Source: Hassallia byssoidea VB512170 (GTDB lineage Bacteria; Cyanobacteriota; Cyanobacteriia; Cyanobacteriales; Nostocaceae). From it: a stretch of DNA of 38,675 nucleotides. The position numbers were made by a program, and so were the translations under genes. Of the stretch, positions 1 to 7,383 are shown one piece after another. The DNA lies in assembly GCF_000817785.2 (NCBI RefSeq), contig NZ_JTCM02000043.1, positions 1-38,675 on the forward strand. Direction: 5' to 3'. Under the pieces are notes generated by a model. That model worked only from the letters and a program-made list of their open reading frames with translations. It was not told where the DNA came from and did no database searches. Numbering within the stretch: position 1 is the stretch's first letter; every line of letters starts with the position of its first letter.

Positions 1-2
1 TG

Positions 3-101
3 CTGAACGAGGGTATCCGCGCTTGGATGGCTCCTCAAGATCAACCTCACGAACAATTTGTATTCCCTGAAGAGGTACTACCGCGTGGTAACGCTCTGTA
101 A
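3..101 (+). CDS. psbD: Photosystem II D2 protein, C-terminal fragment
   Basis: Only the last 32 residues are in the window; the gene starts upstream. The tail reads from [12 protein letters not shown] to [12 protein letters not shown], the conserved D2 C-terminus facing the lumenal side of the reaction centre. D2 pairs with D1 to hold the chlorophyll, pheophytin and quinone cofactors of photosystem II in the thylakoid membrane. In the usual cyanobacterial psbDC operon psbC starts inside the end of psbD. Here no psbC start or reading frame follows, and a terminator comes 44 bases after the stop. This is therefore probably the second, monocistronic copy (psbDII type), often light-regulated in other cyanobacteria. 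The D2 identity is firm; the copy assignment is inferred. Confidence 0.92.
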   Translation: MNEGIRAWMAPQDQPHEQFVFPEEVLPRGNAL

Positions 102-144
102 GGATCAATGATGCATTAATCTGCATTTAGCATTCATCATTTAT

Positions 145-173
145 CCCCCGCCTTTTTTGGTGGGGGTTTTTTT
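145..173 (+). terminator. Intrinsic terminator of psbD
   Basis: CCCCCGCC and GGTGGGGG form an 8-bp stem (one G-U pair) around a T-rich loop, followed by a run of seven T. It lies 44 bases after the psbD stop codon. Confidence 0.8.
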
Positions 174-228
174 ATTTCTCGTCAATATCCATAATCCATG
201 TGTTATATTGATTGAAGGTGTAAAAACC

Positions 229-252
229 CAGAGCGAAATGCTCTGCCTTTTT
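229..252 (+). terminator. Short hairpin with T-run, 5' of the structured RNA
   Basis: CAGAGC/GCTCTG is a perfect 6-bp stem with a 5-base loop, followed by CC and five T. It could be a second terminator behind psbD or the first stem of the RNA that follows. Confidence 0.45.
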
Positions 253-290
253 GAAACTTAGACCACTTAGGCAACAAGGAGGTGATGCCC

Positions 291-362
291 ATGATAGAAA
301 GTAGTATACGCATGGGTCATCAGGTTGCAGTTAGCCGGCTGTGTGCCGGGGCTGTTCTCTAA
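291..362 (+). CDS. Possible 23-residue leader peptide inside the structured RNA
   Basis: An ATG lies seven bases after AAGGAGGT, a near-perfect anti-16S match, and opens a 23-codon frame beginning MIESSIRMGHQV and ending in TAA. The Shine-Dalgarno match and start codon lie in or next to the first stem of the RNA, so translation could be structure-controlled as in a leader peptide. The coding reading and the structural reading compete for the same bases. Without conservation data the peptide may be coincidence. Confidence 0.3.
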   Translation: MIESSIRMGHQVAVSRLCAGAVL

Positions 363-463
363 AAGTTAGCCTTAGTTCTCTTGAGAGACTAAGTTAGCTC
401 AAGTAGCAAGGCTCGCTCGGAGTTCCTTCCGGCAGTCTGGTTGCAACCTGAAGACCCGCTAGA

Positions 464-511
464 CCGCCCTGAATTAGGTCATCCGATCTAATTCAGGGCG
501 GATAGTTTTTT
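464..511 (+). terminator. Strong intrinsic terminator of the structured RNA
   Basis: A perfect 14-bp stem (464-477 with 488-501) closes a 10-base loop and is followed by six T at 506-511. It ends the RNA about 70 bases before the pterin dehydratase relic. Confidence 0.9.
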
Positions 512-582
512 AAGGGTGTTTTTTAAGTTTTTTCAGAAACTCTGGCTCGGAAAAATCTAGAAGAATCAGGTTTTATGTAGCA

Positions 583-866
583 ATGGTGCAACTACTTACT
601 GAAGCCGAAATTCAACAACGGGCAAGCGTTCTTAATGGTTGGACAGTAGAAGGTTCCAAATTGGAGTGTAGCCGCAAGTTTAAGGATTTTATTCAGGCAA
701 TTGAATTTGTAAATCAGCTCGAGCCTCGCCTGCTGAGTCGGCGGGACATCATCCATATATAGAGATTTCTTACAACAAAGTCAAGATAGCCCTGACAACA
801 CATGATGCAGGTGGGTTGACACAGAAATACTTTGAATTGGCGGAAGTAATTTCCCAAATTCCGTAG
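583..866 (+). pseudogene. Frameshifted pterin-4a-carbinolamine dehydratase
   Basis: The intact family (about 95 residues) dehydrates 4a-hydroxytetrahydropterins and uses a conserved HHP motif. The first frame from ATG 583 gives a normal N-terminus (MVQLLTEAEIQQR to FVNQL) but runs off-frame at about 721-731 and stops at TAG 760-762. The missing half continues in another frame: GHHPYIEISYNKVK, then TTHDAGGLTQK to SQIP, stop 864-866. Removing a 5-base CGCCT near 727-731 restores one frame, so a small insertion is the simplest cause. The restored protein would still have Tyr in place of the usual Asp after HHP and in QKD, suggesting decay beyond one mutation. A sequencing error cannot be excluded for the frameshift alone. 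Confidence 0.85.
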
Positions 867-1308
867 GGGTCGGGTTTACGCGCCCACAAAGGGGAAAGAG
901 CGCACGCTAGTCCACTCACTCCTCCACCCCCCAACAAAGAGAGCCACTACGAATAGACGGTACAGGCAACCGCGCTGCCTTGACTCACCACACGTGGCTG
1001 GCTCCTCTACCGACCAATAATGAGAAATTTCTTATCGCCTGGGATGTGTGACAGTTTATGAGGCGATCGCTGCTATGTTGTCAGATGACTCAAATGTTTT
1101 ATAATACCAAAGTATAAGGGTATGTTTTTGCATTAAGTTAATCACATCAATTTTTAACAAAATTAATTAGTTATTAGCTTGGCAAAAACTAGAATTGTAG
1201 TGGTGACAATTAAGCCTCATATAAAAGGTTTAAATAAGGATGTGGCATTTTCCGGAATAAGTGCAACAAACAAGGTTATCTATACAAGGTGTGAGGAAAA
1301 GAGGAAAG
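867..1308. other. Intergenic region before the porin gene
   Basis: No coding frame or RNA gene was recognised. It holds one HIP1 site near 1063 and becomes AT-rich from about 1090, consistent with a promoter region for the porin. Confidence 0.5.
1167..1195 (+). promoter_or_regulatory. Candidate sigma-70-type promoter of the porin gene
   Basis: TTAGTT (1167-1172) and TAGAAT (1190-1195) are separated by 17 bases, about 115 bases before the likely ATG. The -35 match is weak. Confidence 0.3.
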
Positions 1309-3300
1309 ATGTCTAATATATTGTGGAAATCCTTGGTGGTTAGTCCAGCGGTATTAGGAGCAACGTTGTTAGTTTCAGCAACAGCGATCGCAGCTCCAAC
1401 TACAACCACCCAGAAGGCTATTCAGACAGAAGCATTACAAACTGAAAAATCAGAAGTAGCTTCAACAGAAGCATTCCTTGCTGACAAACTAGAAGTTCTA
1501 CCAACAGTAGATAAACTAGAAGCTTCAAAAAATACTTCTAAAGGTATAGTATTCCCAACTGCCGCTACAGAAGTTGCTCAAAAGGCAGATGTAGCTCAAG
1601 TACAAAAGAGTACAGTATTTTCAACATCTAGCGCCACTACAGTTGGTAAAAAGCCACAAGTATTGGCTCAAGTACAACAAGTACAAGAACAAACTCAAGT
1701 TAACACTTTAGATCAAGTTAACAAGTACAGCAACGAAGGTAAGAGCGGTAATTCTCAAGCGCAAGTAACATCGGTTTCTCAGTTTTCCGACGTACAACCG
1801 ACAGACTGGGCATTCCAAGCGTTACAGTCCTTGGTTGAGCGTTACGGTTGTATCGCAGGTTATCCAAATGGAACCTATCGCGGAAACCGTGCTTTAACCC
1901 GTTATGAATTTGCCGCTGGTTTAAATGCTTGTTTGGATCGCGTTAACGAATTGATCGCCACAGCCACCGCTGACTTGGTGACAAAAGAGGATTTGGCAAC
2001 CTTACAGCGTTTGCAAGAAGAATTTTCCGCAGAACTAGCAACCCTACGCGGACGTGTAGATGCGTTAGAAGCGCGGACTGCTGAATTAGAGTCAAATCAA
2101 TTCTCTACTACTACCAAGTTAGTGGGTGAAGCAATATTCGCCCTGACTGATGCTTTCGGCGATACAGCAGGCGACAACAATAATACTGTCTTCCAAGAAA
2201 GAGTACGTTTAGACTTGCAAACCAGCTTCACGGGCAGAGACATTTTACACACCCGTCTTGCCACTGGTAATGCTGGAAGATTGAACTTAGGTCTTGATAG
2301 AGACGCTAACGGAAACGGACAGATAGATGTTTCAGAGCGTAGTGCTGAAGGTCTTCAAACCTTTAACATAACGGGAAATAATGCCAACAACAATGGTGTC
2401 GTATTAGACTGGTTAGCGTATTACGTCCCCGTAGGACCTGCTAGACTTTACGTTGCAGCTACCGGAGGTATTCATAGCGACTATGCAGCCACTGTCAACC
2501 CTTACTTTGAGGACTATGACGGCGGTAATGGCGCTCTAACTGCATTTGCTTCGGAAAACCCGATCTTCCGGATTGGTGGTGGTGCAGGTGCAGCGCTCAA
2601 CTTCAACTTTGGTAGAGGCGGCGGTCTGCTGAAACCAAGTGCATTAACTATAGGTTACTTGGCATCTGAAGCGAATAGTCCTAGTGAGGCTAATGCTGCT
2701 AATCCTAGCCGTGGTACGGGTATATTCGAGGGCAACTATGCTGCTCTAGGACAATTGAACTTTAACTTAGGCGATCGCATCGCCTTAGCTGCAACCTACG
2801 TCCACGGCTACCACGGCGCTGGCAGTGCTTTATTTGATGCAGGTGGATTCCAAGGACAAAACGTTGCTTTAGTAGGTACTTCACAATCCAACGCTCTGAG
2901 CGCTACAAACGCATCTTCAAGTAACTCCTACGGTCTGTCAGCAGCTATTAGACCAAGCGACAAACTGTCTATCAGCGGCTTTGTGTCTTACCACGATGTT
3001 GTCGGCTTCGGTTCCAATGATGATTTTGAAGCTTTCAGCTACGGAGCTGGCATAGCTCTACCTGACTTTGGTAAGAAAGGTAACGTTTTGGGTATCTTCG
3101 GTGGCGCACAACCTTACGCCTTAGGTCGTACCGGTCGTGGTTCTAGAGATATTCCTTATCAGGTTGAAGGTTTCTACAAGTATCGCGTGTCTGATAACGT
3201 CTCCATTACCCCTGGTGTAATTTGGTTGACCTCTCCCGGTCAAAATAGCGATAACGACGATGCGTTTATTGGTACGCTCAGAACAACATTCACCTTCTAG
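1309..3300 (+). CDS. SLH-domain OprB-type outer-membrane porin
   Basis: This is a cyanobacterial outer-membrane porin of the SLH-OprB type, often annotated as iron uptake porin. I chose ATG 1309, not the upstream GTG at 1261, because GAGGAAAG sits directly before it and it starts a clean signal peptide (MSNILWKSLVVSPAVLG to ATAIAAPT). From this start the order is: signal peptide 1-30; a long Thr/Gln/Val-rich linker to about 150; one S-layer homology domain at about 155-215 (FSDVQPTDWAFQALQ, then ALTRYEFAAGLNACLDR), which in this family binds peptidoglycan-linked polymer; a coiled coil at about 223-264; then a beta-barrel ending in the aromatic TFTF typical of outer-membrane proteins. The linker is unusually long and repetitive (VAQVQ and QVQ units). 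The transported substrate cannot be read from sequence. Confidence 0.92.
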   Translation: MSNILWKSLVVSPAVLGATLLVSATAIAAPTTTTQKAIQTEALQTEKSEVASTEAFLADKLEVLPTVDKLEASKNTSKGIVFPTAATEVAQKADVAQVQKSTVFSTSSATTVGKKPQVLAQVQQVQEQTQVNTLDQVNKYSNEGKSGNSQAQVTSVSQFSDVQPTDWAFQALQSLVERYGCIAGYPNGTYRGNRALTRYEFAAGLNACLDRVNELIATATADLVTKEDLATLQRLQEEFSAELATLRGRVDALEARTAELESNQFSTTTKLVGEAIFALTDAFGDTAGDNNNTVFQERVRLDLQTSFTGRDILHTRLATGNAGRLNLGLDRDANGNGQIDVSERSAEGLQTFNITGNNANNNGVVLDWLAYYVPVGPARLYVAATGGIHSDYAATVNPYFEDYDGGNGALTAFASENPIFRIGGGAGAALNFNFGRGGGLLKPSALTIGYLASEANSPSEANAANPSRGTGIFEGNYAALGQLNFNLGDRIALAATYVHGYHGAGSALFDAGGFQGQNVALVGTSQSNALSATNASSSNSYGLSAAIRPSDKLSISGFVSYHDVVGFGSNDDFEAFSYGAGIALPDFGKKGNVLGIFGGAQPYALGRTGRGSRDIPYQVEGFYKYRVSDNVSITPGVIWLTSPGQNSDNDDAFIGTLRTTFTF

Positions 3301-3339
3301 AACATTGACAATCTGACTACAATTTAAAACCCTATTGCT

Positions 3340-3363
3340 CCCCGCCCTCAAGCGGGGTTTTTT
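3340..3363 (+). terminator. Intrinsic terminator of the porin gene
   Basis: CCCCGC (3340-3345) and GCGGGG (3352-3357) form a perfect 6-bp stem followed by six T, 39 bases after the stop codon. Confidence 0.9.
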
Positions 3364-3375
3364 ATGCTTCTATTC

Positions 3376-3409
3376 GTAGTAAGCGCTAAAGCGCTGAAGC
3401 GCTTACTAC
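3376..3409. repeat. AGCGCT palindromic repeat, copy 1
   Basis: GTAGTAAGCGCT and AGCGCTTACTAC are perfect 12-bp inverted arms around a 10-base centre that repeats AGCGCT. The same core recurs at 23898, 23944, 24015, 26216 and, diverged, 31114. Confidence 0.85.
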
Positions 3410-3612
3410 AAAGTATCAAACCCTAGTGGAGAACCGGAGTATACTAGAAAAAGTTAGGAGTTTTGAATTGTTAACTTATAACTTATTAGGGGAGCAACGA
3501 TTTCTGAACAAGCTTTTTAAAGAGATTTCGGGGATCAAGACTTCTAGCACAACTTTTTGCCTCCTCTTAAACTCCTAACTCCTAATTCCTAACTCTTAAC
3601 TTATTACAGCCT

Positions 3613-4050
3613 GTGGAAATATCGTGTAAATCAGAATACGCAATTCTTGCGTTGCTAGAATTAGCAACTCATTACCAAAGCGGCGAACCGCAGCAAATTC
3701 GCACCATTGCGGCGCAACAAAATATACCCGATCGCTATTTGGAACAACTGCTGGCAACTTTGAGACGTGGAGGTATAGTCAAAAGCCAACGCGGATCAAA
3801 GGGTGGCTATATCCTATCGCGAGAACCTTGGAAAATAACAATTTTTGAGGTTATGGGATGTTTGGAAGGGTTAGATGTACGGACGTGTGATGAAGATGTC
3901 CAGCCCAAAACTGTAGACAGTGGTGTTATAGAAGAAGTCTGGCAAGAAGCACGTCAAGCAGCAAACGCAGTTTTACAAAATTACACGCTTCAGGATCTCC
4001 GTGAGAAACGAGATGCACGGCGGCAGTTAGATATCATGTACTACATTTAG
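3613..4050 (+). CDS. Rrf2-family transcriptional regulator
   Basis: A 145-residue Rrf2 winged-helix regulator. The N-terminal helix-turn-helix (CKSEYAILALLELA, then IPDRYLEQLLATLRRGGIV) and the wing with SQRGSKGGYILSR are typical of the family. Rrf2 proteins sense Fe-S clusters, nitric oxide or cysteine metabolism. The only cysteines are C5, C83 and C92, so the three-Cys cluster motif of IscR is not complete and a bound Fe-S cluster is doubtful. The start is GTG 3613; no ATG lies nearby. The gene is followed by a decayed cysteine synthase gene. Together with the CymR type of Rrf2 regulator, this neighbour suggests an ancestral role in cysteine or sulfur control; that is inference. Confidence 0.9.
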   Translation: MEISCKSEYAILALLELATHYQSGEPQQIRTIAAQQNIPDRYLEQLLATLRRGGIVKSQRGSKGGYILSREPWKITIFEVMGCLEGLDVRTCDEDVQPKTVDSGVIEEVWQEARQAANAVLQNYTLQDLREKRDARRQLDIMYYI

Positions 4051-4147
4051 TCAATGGTCAATAGTCAATAGTACTCGACCAATTTAATATTGCGCGGTTA
4101 CGGTGGTTAGATTCGGTGACTTCGGAGTGCGAAGTCGCGAAGGACAG

Positions 4148-4417
4148 CGGAACATCAAGTGTGTTCTTTCTGCTTTCAACATTGTAAAATTAATAAATGA
4201 AGTGATTACCGTAGCCGACGAAGCGATCGCCTACCATCGCCGTTTGGCAAGATAACAAAAGCTATTATCTGGCATTTCCAGTGGCGCATTATATCCAGCA
4301 ATTCCTGTCGCCCCACGATCATAAAATCAAGGGCGCTTAATTGTCATGATTCAACCCAGTTTTGGAGAGAGGTATCTGAGTACGCCGTTGTTCCAAGACT
4401 TAAAGAAAGTGCATTAA
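4148..4417 (+). pseudogene. Cysteine synthase relic, C-terminal part
   Basis: One reading frame from about 4148 to TAA 4415-4417 keeps the C-terminal blocks of O-acetylserine sulfhydrylase: LINEVITVADEAIAYHRRLAR, then LLSGISSGA, then [19 protein letters not shown]. The GISSGA block lies near the PLP phosphate-binding region of CysK. The frame has two in-frame stops (TAA 4253-4255 and TAA 4322-4324), and the N-terminal two thirds with the PLP-binding lysine are gone. This is therefore a degraded gene, not a frameshift artefact. It sits about 100 bases downstream of the Rrf2 gene on the same strand. Low divergence in the blocks implies fairly recent loss; a functional cysK probably exists elsewhere. 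Confidence 0.88.
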
Positions 4418-4449
4418 CAGCTAACATTAGCTAACAATAAATTGGAGTA

Positions 4450-5145
4450 ATGGCATCTAATTACTACGAAACTCTTAAAGTAAGTCCGAATGCAAGCCAA
4501 GCGGAAATTAAGCAGGCTTATCGCCGCTTGGTGAAATTATTTCATCCGGATACTAATCAACAAACAGCAGACCGCGAGCAGATTATACACATTAATGCAG
4601 CATATGAAGTTTTAGGCGACGCACAAAGTCGCCTAAATTATGACCAAAAACTGCGCGATAAGTCCCAAAAATCTCAAAGCGATCGCCAACAGCGGACAGC
4701 AGCAGCTCAACAACGTTACAAAGCCGCAAGGCGAACCGGACGCGATATTGATGACCAAATTGAGGCATGGCTGCACCTAGTTTATCAACCAGTCAATCGC
4801 TTAGTTAGTGGCATTCTCGATTCTCTAGAAGACCAAATCGATCAACTAGCCGCCGATCCCTTTGATGATGAACTATTAGAAGAATTTCAAGATTACTTAA
4901 ACACCTGTCGAAATGACCTCAAGCAAGCGCAAATTAGTTTTCGTTCTCTACCAAATCCCCCAAGTTTAGCAAGAGCTGCGGCTCACCTTTACTACAGCCT
5001 GAATCGGATCGCCGATGGACTTGACGAATTAGAATTTTTCCCTTTGAACTACGACGAACATTATCTGCACACCGGACACGAAATGTTCCGCATCGCCACG
5101 AGATTGCACCGCGAAGCGCAAGAATCTATAGATATATATGTATAG
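4450..5145 (+). CDS. J-domain (DnaJ-like) protein
   Basis: 231 residues. Residues 4-69 are a J-domain: YYETLKVSPNASQAEIKQAYRRL, the HPD tripeptide at 32-34 that activates DnaK ATPase, and AAYEVLGDAQSRLNYD. No Gly/Phe-rich region, zinc fingers or DnaJ C-terminal substrate-binding domain follows, so it is a class C co-chaperone. The remainder (about 90-231) is acidic and probably helical, with conserved-looking stretches PVNRLVSGILDSLEDQI and AHLYYSLNRIADGLDELEFFPLNYDEHYL. No membrane segment is visible. ATG 4450 is preceded by TTGGAGTA. The client is unknown. The gene stands alone between repeat-containing gaps. Confidence 0.9.
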   Translation: MASNYYETLKVSPNASQAEIKQAYRRLVKLFHPDTNQQTADREQIIHINAAYEVLGDAQSRLNYDQKLRDKSQKSQSDRQQRTAAAQQRYKAARRTGRDIDDQIEAWLHLVYQPVNRLVSGILDSLEDQIDQLAADPFDDELLEEFQDYLNTCRNDLKQAQISFRSLPNPPSLARAAAHLYYSLNRIADGLDELEFFPLNYDEHYLHTGHEMFRIATRLHREAQESIDIYV

Positions 5146-5231
5146 GGTTAGTTATATGTTAGTAGTTTTTTGTTACTAGTTAGTCGTTATAACCAACAAC
5201 CATCAACGCTCCAACGCTCCCACTAACTTTT

Positions 5232-5262
5232 GTACAGACGTTCCACACGCGCACGTCTCTAC
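5232..5262. repeat. GTAGAGACGT palindrome, copy 1 (diverged)
   Basis: GTACAGACGT and ACGTCTCTAC are inverted arms with one mismatch. Related copies lie at 6330 and 29826. Confidence 0.7.
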
Positions 5263-5342
5263 CTAACCACTAACAAAAAAATTAGTTTATCCTGGAAATA
5301 GTAAAAGTTTAAGAAATTTTAAATTCTGCTGACAGGATACTC

Positions 5343-6215
5343 ATGCAATGCATTGTTAATCGCCGCGCTCAGTTTTCCGCAAGTCATCGGTATTGGTTAC
5401 CAGAACTAAGTGAAGCAGAGAATATTGATAAATTTGGCGCTTGTTCGCGATTTCCCGGACATGGACATAACTATGTTTTGTTTGTCTCTCTAGCTGGGGA
5501 ATTAGATAAGTATGGCATGGTGCTGAATTTGTCTGATGTGAAACACGTAATTAAGCAAGAAGTTACAAGCCAACTAGACTTTTCTTATCTCAACGATGTG
5601 TGGACAGAATTTCAACAAACTCTGCCCACTACAGAGAATATTGCACGAGTTATCTGGCAGCGGTTAGCACCCCACTTGCCTGTAGTCCGCGTGCAGTTGT
5701 TTGAAAATCCTGAACTTTGGGCAGATTATATGGGAAACTCAATGGAAGCTTATCTGACTATCAGCACACATTTTAGCGCTGCTCACAGATTGGCTCACCC
5801 TAACCTCAGCGATCAAGAGAACGCGGAGATTTACGGCAAGTGCGCTCGGACTCATGGTCACGGACACAACTACCATTTAGAAGTCACCGTGAAAGGAGAA
5901 ATTGACCCGCGCACCGGGATGATTGTAGATTTAGGTGCTTTGAATCAAGCGATAGAAGATTATGTTGTCGAGCCATTTGACCACACTTTTTTAAACAAAG
6001 ATATTGCATACTTTGGCGAAGTAGTCCCCACTGCTGAGAATATCGCACTTTACATCAGTAATTTGCTGCGATCGCCTATTCAAGAATTGGGAGCAAAGCT
6101 TTACAAAGTTAAACTGATCGAAAGTCCCAATAACTCCTGCGAAATCTACTGCACCGAGTCAGAATCAAACTCAGCCAGTGCTGTAGAAAATCAGCGAGTT
6201 TTAATGCGTGTGTAG
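5343..6215 (+). CDS. Tandem-domain 6-carboxytetrahydropterin synthase / PTPS-like protein
   Basis: 290 residues made of two QueD/PTPS domains, about 5-125 and 137-265, each usually a separate protein of about 120-140 residues. The family uses zinc bound by three His to convert dihydroneopterin triphosphate, to carboxytetrahydropterin (queuosine path) or pyruvoyl tetrahydropterin. The second domain is complete: H148 in FSAAHRL, catalytic C167 in YGKCART, H173 and H175 in HGHGHNY, the D213-H214 dyad in FDHTFLN, and E260. The first keeps H15, C34, H40, H42 and E121, but the dyad reads D79-F80, losing the catalytic His. The first half may therefore be structural or altered in chemistry. ATG 5343 follows GACAGGATACTC. 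Whether the product serves queuosine or pterin synthesis is not decided by sequence. Confidence 0.88.
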   Translation: MQCIVNRRAQFSASHRYWLPELSEAENIDKFGACSRFPGHGHNYVLFVSLAGELDKYGMVLNLSDVKHVIKQEVTSQLDFSYLNDVWTEFQQTLPTTENIARVIWQRLAPHLPVVRVQLFENPELWADYMGNSMEAYLTISTHFSAAHRLAHPNLSDQENAEIYGKCARTHGHGHNYHLEVTVKGEIDPRTGMIVDLGALNQAIEDYVVEPFDHTFLNKDIAYFGEVVPTAENIALYISNLLRSPIQELGAKLYKVKLIESPNNSCEIYCTESESNSASAVENQRVLMRV

Positions 6216-6329
6216 CTCAGATTACATATAAATATAACAATCAGGGCAGACAACGAAGGACTCAACCATTAGCACGTAGATTGTTAGCTAATTAAAAATA
6301 TTGCCGTCGCACCGATTGTGGGATAAATC

Positions 6330-6358
6330 GTAGAGACGTTCCATCGTCACGTCTCTAC
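6330..6358. repeat. GTAGAGACGT palindrome, copy 2
   Basis: GTAGAGACGT (6330-6339) and ACGTCTCTAC (6349-6358) are perfect 10-bp inverted arms with a 9-base loop. It lies in the gap at the convergent ends of the QueD-like and PrsW-like genes and could act as a bidirectional terminator-like hairpin. Confidence 0.8.
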
Positions 6359-6414
6359 AATTATGTTGAATTTATCAACGTTGTTTGTCAAATCATCCCG
6401 ATAATATGTAACAC

Positions 6415-7383
6415 CTAAAAATATTGCCGTCGCGCTGAACGTCTTAAATAGCGATAAATTAGCCACGCTATAATTGCGAAAATTAGACTTAGTAGGAAGC
6501 GGGTAAATATAAACCAGAAAATATCAGGGGAAAAAAGTTGCGACAGACTTAAGGGACTGATAATTCTTCCCATCAAAAAAAGCCCAAAAATTGCATTTCC
6601 ACCTATCATCAGGGCAAACAGCACTAAACCCCGTTGCCAGTTACGAAGCTTGGGTGTATAGCCAGAAATCAGAGTAATCGGCGCTTTATTTTGCACTTTT
6701 CGCAATAATTGCTCCAATCGCCAAAACATCCACAATAGAAACGGAAACAAACCATAGCTGAGGAAGCTTAACGGTGCTGGGTAACGCCAAGCACTAGAGA
6801 GAAAATTCACTAAAGCATGACAAATTACTGAATTTAGCCAAGCGCTGGGAATAACTTTTTTGTATCGAGATAAACGAATGTATGAGCCAATAAATATTCC
6901 CAGCGCATAACCCCAAGGTGCTGAGAACAAAGCGTGGACTGGCGTACCAATGCTACGCTCAAAAATTGTTGCCGTGCCATTGTAAAGGTAAATCCAGTTT
7001 TCTTGAGCGGTGAATCCAAGGGCAACAGCTATGGTGAAGAGATAAACGCTACCGGGTCGTAATTGATACCTGCGTTGAAAATAGCAAGTTGGGGCAATAA
7101 CCGCTGCTAACTTGCAGCCTTCTTCTATTGGACCAATCTCCACAAGCTGCCGCAGGGCGATACCAGGAAGGGATTTATTCATCTGCTGCCAGTCTACAAT
7201 CGAGTTGGCTACAGTTTCAAAAACCCATTCTAGGCTCAGAGCGACGAAACCAGATATTGCCCCGACGATGAAGAAGAATAGTAGCCTTAGCAAAGATGGG
7301 GCAGTAGAAACACGGTAATAGTAGTAACCAAGAAGCAGCAGCGGTGGTATAACGGCACACAGCAGTAGAGATAAATCAGCCAC
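6415..7383 (-). CDS. PrsW-family intramembrane metalloprotease
   Basis: 322 residues, about nine hydrophobic segments. The PrsW/CAAX-like protease motifs are present: E87-E88-x-x-K91 in IEEGCK, E128 in GFTAQENW, H150 in GTPVHALF and H189 in ICHALVNF. In Bacillus PrsW performs site-1 cleavage of the anti-sigma factor RsiW; here the substrate is unknown. The start is a GTG at 7381-7383 that overlaps the end of the upstream methyltransferase gene by 8 bases, indicating translational coupling. A long hydrophobic C-terminal extension after residue about 240 adds two more membrane segments. The last codons (AAAAATATTGCCGTCGC on the + strand) are repeated about 120 bases downstream. Confidence 0.88.
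   Translation of the reverse strand: MADLSLLLCAVIPPLLLLGYYYYRVSTAPSLLRLLFFFIVGAISGFVALSLEWVFETVANSIVDWQQMNKSLPGIALRQLVEIGPIEEGCKLAAVIAPTCYFQRRYQLRPGSVYLFTIAVALGFTAQENWIYLYNGTATIFERSIGTPVHALFSAPWGYALGIFIGSYIRLSRYKKVIPSAWLNSVICHALVNFLSSAWRYPAPLSFLSYGLFPFLLWMFWRLEQLLRKVQNKAPITLISGYTPKLRNWQRGLVLFALMIGGNAIFGLFLMGRIISPLSLSQLFSPDIFWFIFTRFLLSLIFAIIAWLIYRYLRRSARRQYF

Larger units (their letters stand above)
282..511 (+). ncRNA. Structured non-coding RNA with own terminator, possibly an IscB omega/HEARO-like RNA
   Basis: The segment folds into a compact architecture. GATGCCCATG (284-293) pairs with CATGGGTCATC (311-321) with one bulge. TCAGGTTGCA (320-329) pairs perfectly over long range with TGCAACCTGA (442-451). 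Local hairpins sit in between: CCGGC/GCCGG near 334-348 and CTTAGTTCTC/GAGAGACTAAG near 370-392. The RNA ends in the terminator at 464-511. The left edge reads GTGA followed by the first stem; HEARO/omega RNAs of ISC elements are described as inserted after ATGA or GTGA, so a stand-alone omega-RNA-like RNA is one reading. No iscB or tnpB gene is next to it. It is not tmRNA, RNase P, SRP RNA or 6S by their hallmark motifs. That it is a structured RNA is well supported; the family is uncertain. Confidence 0.6.

Noticed and set aside
282-511. tmRNA, RNase P RNA, SRP RNA or cobalamin riboswitch
   Set aside because: Hallmark motifs of these RNAs (tag frame with tRNA-like ends, RNase P core, SRP tetraloop, B12 box) are absent.
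867-1308. tRNA gene before the porin
   Set aside because: Stretches resembling stems were inspected but no TpsiC-loop GGTTC-like motif with a matching acceptor stem was found.
1261-1308. Upstream GTG start for the porin
   Set aside because: ATG 1309 has a ribosome site and starts a normal signal peptide; the extra 16 residues would put a charged stretch before it.
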